NCBI GenBank assembly: GCA_001972305.1
Contig: BDDD01005717.1
Span: 8,329 to 72,328 of the forward strand
DNA from: Cephalotus follicularis
Lineage: Eukaryota > Streptophyta > Magnoliopsida > Oxalidales > Cephalotaceae
Length of the DNA: 64,000 bases
Reading direction: 5' to 3'
The stretch's first letter is position 1. Each line of letters begins with the position of its first letter. Below are positions 57,454-64,000 of this stretch, one piece after another. A program made the position numbers and the translations under genes. The notes under the pieces were generated by a model. The model did not search any database, was not told where the DNA came from, and saw nothing but the letters and a program-made list of their open reading frames with translations.

Positions 57454-59007
57454 CATTGCTCAATAACACAAAAGGGAAATGAGCATAATTATATAAATAA
57501 ATATCAAGAAATGAGAGATAAGGAAGTGTCAGAGAAACCAACTCAATGACTTAACCTCAAGGGAACAATAATGTACCGAGGAGCCAACCGCTCCAAGAAA
57601 TCAATAATGATCAAGGACTCCATGGATCATAATGATCAGAGGAACACTGGTACTGCGCGGATCCATACACACATACTTGCCACCCATCCCAGGGCCACAC
57701 ACACTCCACTGGCAGGACCACCTCGGCCATATCATCCTCTGCACTGCCGGAACCACCTCGGCTATCCATAAGTAACAGCTTTGTCGGAACCACATCGGCG
57801 AGGTCATGGGCTATAGGATTGTACATAACCCTCATATACACATATAGTTCCCACTTCAAGAGCACAACACCACATGAACTTTGATCAAAGGGCTACACAA
57901 GCTCTCCTACGCCGGCAATCACGTAGGTCGATCAATGACTAAGGGGCCTGCGAATCATCGCTCGGCTCCACCCCCGTCAGAAATGACATATGAGAACTTT
58001 GACAAAGAGGTAAGAGAATCACCACTCCACCATCTCTAGTCGGCAATCTCATGTCTGGGCACTCAATATGGCCTGAGCAAGGAAATAGCGGATCCATCGG
58101 CTGCCCTCACACATCATACCGTTGATGGAATTGAGATGAAACGCCACACTCTTTCTCAGCCATACAAGTCTCATATACCCGAGCTTACCAATACCCAGTA
58201 TCCGAGAATAACACATGATATCAAGATATCATGAAATACTATAAATGACAGGGGAAAACACATCAACCTAAGACATCGAGCACGCACATTCAGAAATAGT
58301 ATATCATCATGGAACAATCGAGAAGGACAATAGGAAAAATACACTTGGTCAAGGTAAATATCATGGGAAAAAACAAGGCACATTATACAAAGAGCTCTCA
58401 AAATCTAATGATAGAAAAAGGGAGTATCCCACTCACTATAAACCGCAAGTTCATCCTCTGACTAGCTCCCTTGCTGGGCAGACTCGACGTATGGATATTC
58501 TTCTATAATATTAAAAAACACACAGACTTAGCATTGCCCGTCTAACACATGACCGAGCATATATGCATGAACATAAACATGCATAAGACCATAAGTAGCC
58601 TAACTGGCCTTCACACATTAGAACTCTTCCTCACCACGTCAAACAGCTATATCAACCCGAGAGGAAGAGCACTCACCTCGCTAAACTAGTAGCCCGCAAG
58701 AACCACTTCGAATCCTCGAATCCAATGATATAAGCTTCAAAGAAGAATGGAGAAGAAGGGAAAACTCTCAACCAAACTCACCTCTTCACACAGAACTGAC
58801 AGGAGGTACACCAACTACCTGCTTTAGCCGAACTAACAAACAAAAGTAAAACTTCCTCAAGAAGCTTCACACTTCCCAAGACATAAATATCTTCTCATAA
58901 AACCTTTGGTCCTCAATTCATACCAGCCCAATATAAAGTCCAATAAAAAGGAAAAACTATCTCAAGTCCCGAACATTAATTTATCCAAAATTAACACGGG
59001 GTGTTAC

Positions 59008-59020
59008 AATCTCTCCCCCT
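59008..59020 (-). promoter_or_regulatory. Polypurine tract of the decayed chromovirus
   Basis: Minus strand AAGGGGGAGAGAT adjoining the LTR start TGTAACACCCCG. Confidence 0.75.
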
Positions 59021-59035
59021 TAAGAAATTTTGTCC

Positions 59036-60450
59036 TCAAATTTTGAGCTCTGATCCAAGGAAAAGGTAGTGATAACGCTCCCTCATCTGGTCCTTAGGCT
59101 CCCATGTAGCTTCCTCGGCTACATAGTTCCTCCACAAGACTTTCACCAACTGTATAGTTTTACTTTGCAACCTCTGCACTCGACGATTCAAAATTTGCAC
59201 TGGAGCTTCTTCATAAGCCAACACTGGCAAATCGTCCGAGGATAACTCAATCGGCTCAATCAAAACATGGGAAGAATTAGCATTGTACTTCCTCAGCATG
59301 GATACATGGAAAACATCATGAACCCTAGCCAACTTAGGAGGTAAGGCCAGATGATAAGCAACAGATCCTATCCTCTACAAAATCTCAAAAGGACCTATGA
59401 ATCTTGGGCTAAGCTTACCATTTTTCCCAAAACGAATGATTCCGGTGTATGGCGATACACGAAGGGAAACCTTATCACCCACCGAGAACTCCAAGTCCTT
59501 ACGGCGCTTGTCGGCATAACTCTTTTGCCTACTCTGAGCCGCGCATAATCTTTCTTGGATAATCTTCGCTCTCTCGGCCGCGTCTTGGACTAACTTTTCT
59601 CCCAAAATCCTTTGCTCTCCCACTTCACTCCAACATAAAGGGGTTCTACAACGTCGGCCATACAAAGCTTCGTAAGGAGCCATACCAATGCTCGTTTGGT
59701 AACTATTGTTGTAGGCGGACTCGATCAAGGTCAGGTGATCAGCCCAACTGAAATCCATGTCACAGGCTCTCAACCTATCCTCAAGAATCTGGATGGCATG
59801 CTCAGATTGCGAATCGGTTTGAGGATGATACGCTGTACTGAGTCACAACTCCGTATCCAACGCTCTCTGCAAGCTCCGCCAGAATCTCGAAGTGAATCTA
59901 TGATATCTGTCAGAGACCATACAATTGGGAATCCCATTCCACCTAGCGATACCATCCACATAGAACTGAGCTAACCTGTCCAGTCCATCGTCCATCCTTA
60001 TCGGCAAAAAGTGAACAGACTTGGTCAGACGATCCACTATCACCCACACACCATCTTGCTTCCTCTTCGTCTAGGGAAAACTTGAGACAAAATCCATGGT
60101 AATATGATCCCACTTCCATTCCGGAATAGGAAGTGATTAAAGAAGACCTGAGGGCTTCTGACGCTCAGCCTTCACCTACTGGCACGTCAGGAACTTTGCC
60201 ACAAACCTGGCAATCTCCCGTTTCATGGCATGCCACCAATAGAACTATCTTAGATCATGATACATCTTGGTAATTCCAGGATGCATCGACCAAGGAGAAC
60301 AATGTGCTTGCTCCAAAATGTCCTTCTTGATCGTTTCCACACGTGGAACACATATCCTTTGACCAAACATCAGAGCACCATCATCTTTGATGTGGAAGTC
60401 AGTCCGTGATCCATCTCTGACCTGCATCATAAACTTAGCCAACCTCCAAT
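59036..60450 (-). pseudogene. Integrase and chromodomain of the decayed chromovirus
   Basis: Order on the minus strand: zinc-binding part with EQAHCSPWSMHPGITKMY (about 60245-60330), core with WVIVDRLTKSVHFLPI and SDRYHRFTSRFW (about 59880-60050), C-terminal part with SPRFIGPFEIL (about 59375-59410), and chromodomain with VHDVFHVSMLRKY ... VLWRNYVAEEATWEP (about 59060-59330). Broken. Confidence 0.75.
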
Positions 60451-60549
60451 CATGTTCTTGTGCTCCCCGGATCTATTCCACTAACACAAATATCACATGC
60501 GGAGAAGCTGGAATTATAACATTTTCCTCGCCCAAGAGCTCGGCTCCCA

Positions 60550-61740
60550 AAGATCTCATATGTTCCAACATCGGAAGATAAACCGACTGAATGTGGGCCA
60601 GGGAAACTTAAGACTTCCTGCTCAGCGCATCAGCCACGACGTTGGCCTTACAAGGATGATACTCAATGGTGCAATCATAATCCTTGATGAGTTCGATCCA
60701 CCTCCTCTACCTCATATTAAGGTGTTGTTGTGAGGACAAATACCTTAAGCTATGGTGGTCGGTAAAGATCTGGGAAACCTCTCCATACAAGTAGCAAACA
60801 CCACTGAAGCTTGTTCCAAATCATGGGTGGGATTATTCAACTCATGAATTTTCAACTGTCTCGACACATATGCTATAACCTTTCCTTCTTGCATCAACAC
60901 ACAACCCAGCCCTTGATGGGAGGCATCATTGTAAACCACAAAACCCACATTTGGAGAAGGGAGAGTCAACACGGGTGCTTACATAAGCCTATCCTTCAGC
61001 TCACAGAAGCTCTTCTCAAAGGCGTCAGACCAAACAAACTTCACTTCCTTCGTCGTCAACTTTGACAAAGGATCTATTACAGCCAGCCAAACGAAGGAAA
61101 CTGTACACCTCGGACATGTTCCGAGGTCGCTCCCAAGCTAACACTACTTCGACTTTCTTCAGGTCTACTTCAACACCATGGCCCGAGATCACATGACGCA
61201 AAAACACTACCTTGTCCAACAAAAATTCACATTTACTGAACTTGGCATAAAACTTACGGTTCCTCAAGGTCTGTAATACCATCCTTAGGTGTTCCTCATG
61301 CTTGGCCCAACTCCAAGAATACACAATAACATCGTCGATGAATACTACCACAAAGGTGTCCAGAGAATATTGGAACACTCGATTCATCAAATCCATGAAT
61401 GCGGTGGGCGCATTGGTCAGCCCAAACAGCATGACTGAGAACTTATAGAGCCCATAACAAGATCGAAATACCGTCCTTGGAATGTCTCCTTCCCTCACCA
61501 TCAACTGGTGGTAACCCGATCGAAGATCTATTTTTGAAATCACACTGGCGTCTCATAATAGGTCAAACAAGTCATCAATCCGTGGCAACTGATGCTTGTT
61601 ACGTACACTGACCTTGTTGAGCTGGCTGTAATCAATACAGTGACGCATAGCCCCATCCTTCTTTTTCATGAACAAAGCAGGAGCACCCCATGGAGAAATA
61701 CTAGGTCGAATAAATCCTTTTTACAGCGATTCTTGTAATA
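60550..61740 (-). pseudogene. Reverse transcriptase and RNase H of the decayed chromovirus
   Basis: RT blocks include [35 protein letters not shown] and the catalytic FIDDVIVYS; then [11 protein letters not shown]. RNase H follows near 60745-60970 with [17 protein letters not shown] and [13 protein letters not shown]. Several breaks. Confidence 0.8.
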
Positions 61741-62400
61741 GCACCTTCAACTTCTTCAACTCTATCGGTGCCATACGGTATGGAGCAAGGGATATAGGAT
61801 CCGTACCAGGGATCAACTCGATAACAAAGTCTATCTCTCTGTCTCGCGGAGGACCTGGTAACTCCTCTAGGAAACGATTAGGAAAATCATGAACCACTGG
61901 GATGTTCTGCATCTCTAGCAAAGGTATCCGAGCATCCACCGCAAGAGCTAGGAATCCTTGCCCGCCTTTCCCCAAGATCTTATGGGCTACTAGAGCTGAG
62001 ATCATCTTAACTGGTACCAAGCGCTGCTCACAAATGGGCTCCATGTCTGACCCCTCGGACAAATGAAAAGAAACAACTCTCCGAGAACAGTCCACCACTG
62101 CTCGGTGCATCAGAAGCCAATCCATGCCCAGGATGGCATCAAAATCGTCCATGCGAAAAGGAATAAGGTCGGCCGGAAAACTCAGCCCTTTAATTGAAAC
62201 ATCATAATCCTTGTATACTCGTTCTACCTGGTAGCTCTGGCCCGTTTGAACAGATACCACGATCCTTCCATCCAAGGAACTCAACTCATAGCATGAATGA
62301 ATGCAAAATGCTTGTGCAACGAAAGATAAAAAGGCTCCCTTATCAAACAAAACTGTGGCATCTCTGCCAAACATATGAGCCTTACCTATTGCCACATCCG
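61721..62400 (-). pseudogene. Protease region of the decayed chromovirus
   Basis: Contains an aspartic-protease region with the DDFDAILGMDWLLMHRAVVDC block and the RT linker FLEELPGPPRDREIDFVIEL. Broken. Confidence 0.7.
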
Positions 62401-62586
62401 TGGATCTGAGAGCATCATCTCTGTTCAGAGCATTAACTTTTGCAGTCGCTACAGGTTTGCCTTATGGTTGGTTACCACATGCTCTGGATGTACCCATCTA
62501 TGAAGTTGTTGATCCTACTCTTGGTTCCGTGGATTGCCTACTCGAACTAACTGGTCTAGGCATTGCTGAGGTCTGCTGAGCCTGTG

Positions 62587-62633
62587 GACAATTCACCTTG
62601 ATATGTCCGACCTGGCCACACTGAAAACATTCT
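62587..62633 (-). pseudogene. Gag zinc knuckle of the decayed chromovirus
   Basis: Minus strand encodes a CCHC box of the form CFQCGQVGHIKVNC, the nucleic-acid-binding part of Gag. Confidence 0.7.
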
Positions 62634-62879
62634 CTGGTTTGTGCTCAACAATTCCCAAACTGAGATCTGCCACACCTAGGGTATCTCAGTGGTTGAGGAC
62701 AAGTCGTTGTACTCTGATGCTTGCTCATTTGTGCACTACTAGCCACTGGAGCATAAGCCGTTTGTGGAGAAAAAGTGCTTTGCCCCTCAAACTTAGGCTG
62801 TCCACAGCTTCCACCATCACCATGTCTAAAAAAGAATCGTTTCTTCCTCCTCCCTTGACCCTTGGAGGAATTCTCCCCC

Positions 62880-63660
62880 TGCACAGCCTATGGAATATGT
62901 CGCTTCTGTCCCCAGTCTTGCCTACTCCTCTGTTCCAGGATACTCTGTTCAACTCTCTTAGCCAATTCCACCAAATCTCCAAAGAAATTCCAGCTGGTTG
63001 CTAACACTGTATGCCTGACCTCGGGTCTCAAACCTTCCAAGAACTTTTCACACCTCTCTTCTTGGTCAGCCACCAACGCTAGTGCAAAGTGAGACAACTC
63101 CATGAAGCGATACACATATTGCGTCACGGTCATACTTCCTTGGCGCAACTGAAGAAATTCACGTCTCTTGTCCTCGACATAGGTAGCAGGGAAGAAATAC
63201 TGATGAAACTCTCGTCGGAATGTCTCCCAAGTTATCGCCGTAATATCAACATTCCTAGCCTTGAGAGCTTCGCACAAACGAAGAGCATTCCTCCCCACCA
63301 AGAAGGATGCAAGCCCAACACGTGAGTCATCAGCGATTCCCACATGACCAAAGATCAGCTCTAGATGATTCAACCATGCCTCAGCATCCGCCGGATGATC
63401 TGTCCCTTCAAAAGCCTTAGCGCCTAGATGCTGCAAACGCTATATCGGCAACGCCTGAGGTTGAGAACCACTTAGCGCTTGAGCTATCATTGAAGGAAAC
63501 TGCATCCACTGAGCTTGACCACCTGTACAAACTAGAGGAGGTCCCTGCGCTGTAGACTGCACCACTGGAACATCGGCTGCCACCTCTGGCCTAGCATCCG
63601 GTTCTACAACCCTAGTGTCTGCCTGTACTCCAGGATCAATAGGAGCTAGTTCTATATCCA
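62880..63660 (-). pseudogene. gag: Gag of the decayed chromovirus
   Basis: Contains AEAWLNHLELIFGHVGIADD, TWETFRREFHQYFFPATYVEDKR and EFLQLRQGSMTVTQYVYRFMEL, the capsid-like Gag domain. N-terminal part Pro/Ala-rich. Broken. Confidence 0.75.
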
Positions 63661-63840
63661 CCTGTGGTGGGATGGTTGCTCTACCTCTACCCCGACCACA
63701 TCATCTGGTCAGACGAATGGGCACCATCTACCTTCACATGCATGATATGGGGTTACTAACAATAACACTCTACATGAAATGGATGCAATGAATACCCCAA
63801 GATCTCCCAAAAGAAAACCACAAGGAAAACTGAACCGGTC

Positions 63841-63853
63841 TCTCTGATACCAA
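63841..63853 (-). promoter_or_regulatory. Primer-binding site of the decayed chromovirus
   Basis: Minus strand TTGGTATCAGAGA, ten bases inside the LTR end TGTTACA. Confidence 0.7.
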
Positions 63854-63863
63854 GCTGACTGGA

Positions 63864-64000
63864 TGTAACACCCCCGATTCGGAACCGGAATCACTCCCGA
63901 CTCAGAACCGGAAATGTCGCGCTAAACCGATCTAATCAAAAAAAAATATCAATATATTCTGAACTTATGTCATTAAAAACAGTAATAAATTTCTAATTAA
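63864..64000 (-). repeat. Start of a 5' LTR (cut by window end)
   Basis: Begins TGTAACACCCCCGATTCGG. Only 137 bases are visible, and they do not resemble the matching end of the LTR at 53769. Confidence 0.55.

Larger units (their letters stand above)
53769..59007 (-). repeat. 3' LTR of the decayed chromovirus, interrupted
   Basis: Own sequence is 53769-54547 and 57014-59007, about 2.77 kb. Starts TGACCGGACCCG, ends ACGGGGTGTTACA. Related to the solo LTR at 24464. Three perfect GTCCGAGGAC inverted repeats at 54207, 54308 and 54325. Confidence 0.6.
53769..64000 (-). mobile_element. Decayed chromovirus, running off the window, with a solo LTR inside its 3' LTR
   Basis: 3' LTR 53769-59007 (interrupted), polypurine tract at 59008, pol and gag in minus orientation from 59036 to 63660, primer-binding site at 63841-63853, and the start of a 5' LTR at 63864. 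The visible 137 bases of the 5' LTR do not match the corresponding end of the 3' LTR. Ten or more breaks in the coding part. Confidence 0.75.

Noticed and set aside
57356-57541. Frame with an IYIY repeat
   Set aside because: Translation of the (TA)n microsatellite.

Overview
The window comes from a gene-poor, repeat-dense part of a flowering-plant genome, probably a dicot with a large genome. I find no convincing host gene, tRNA, rRNA or CRISPR array. Nearly all of it is LTR retrotransposon sequence from plant lineages: Copia (including a Sirevirus-like gag-only element), Ty3/gypsy chromoviruses of Tekay/Del type, a Tat-type element with an antisense ORF, and an Athila-like element. Primer-binding sites match the initiator-Met tRNA. 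The species cannot be named from the sequence.

Layout, left to right. (1) 1-344 and 23118-28200 look like the interior and LTR of an old minus-strand Copia element. (2) A solo gypsy LTR (345-23117, target duplication ATATT) sits in that interior. It was split by an old plus-strand Copia element (651-16273), which itself holds the 3' part of a Tat element (3049-about 9525), and by a young gag-only Copia element (17221-22029, duplication GCATC). (3) A second solo gypsy LTR (24464-26889, duplication ATGCA) interrupts the Copia LTR. (4) 28200-29526 is unassigned, LTR-like sequence. (5) The largest nest runs 29527-49176: a minus-strand gypsy LTR and pol tail, holding a gag-only plus-strand gypsy element (31105-48528, duplication GGTTT), whose 3' LTR holds a younger Tekay-like element (37002-46912, duplication TTGTG). 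That youngest element has a 903-base assembly gap over its reverse transcriptase. (6) 49177-53768 is an Athila-like element with gag and protease regions but no visible polymerase. (7) 53769 to the window end is a minus-strand chromovirus whose 3' LTR holds a third solo LTR (54548-57013, duplication ATTGC).

The most unusual signal is not a gene. Palindromes built on GTCGAC (GCGTCGACGC, GACGTCGATGTC, CAGTCGACTG, GAGTCGACTC) occur in clusters in the LTRs of several unrelated families: chromovirus, Athila-like, Sirevirus-like Copia and, weakly, another Copia. At least fifteen perfect copies of the decamer GCGTCGACGC are present where a rough base-composition estimate predicts far fewer than one. 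In at least two elements they lie beside or upstream of a TATA box. Sireviruses are reported to carry repeated CpG-bearing palindromes in their LTRs; the sharing of one core across unrelated families is the part I do not recognise.

Three of the elements (Sirevirus-like, chromovirus, Athila-like) are gag-only and would depend on other elements for polymerase. All the old elements are treated as fossils: element limits and domain ranges are given, and ages rest on by-eye LTR divergence.
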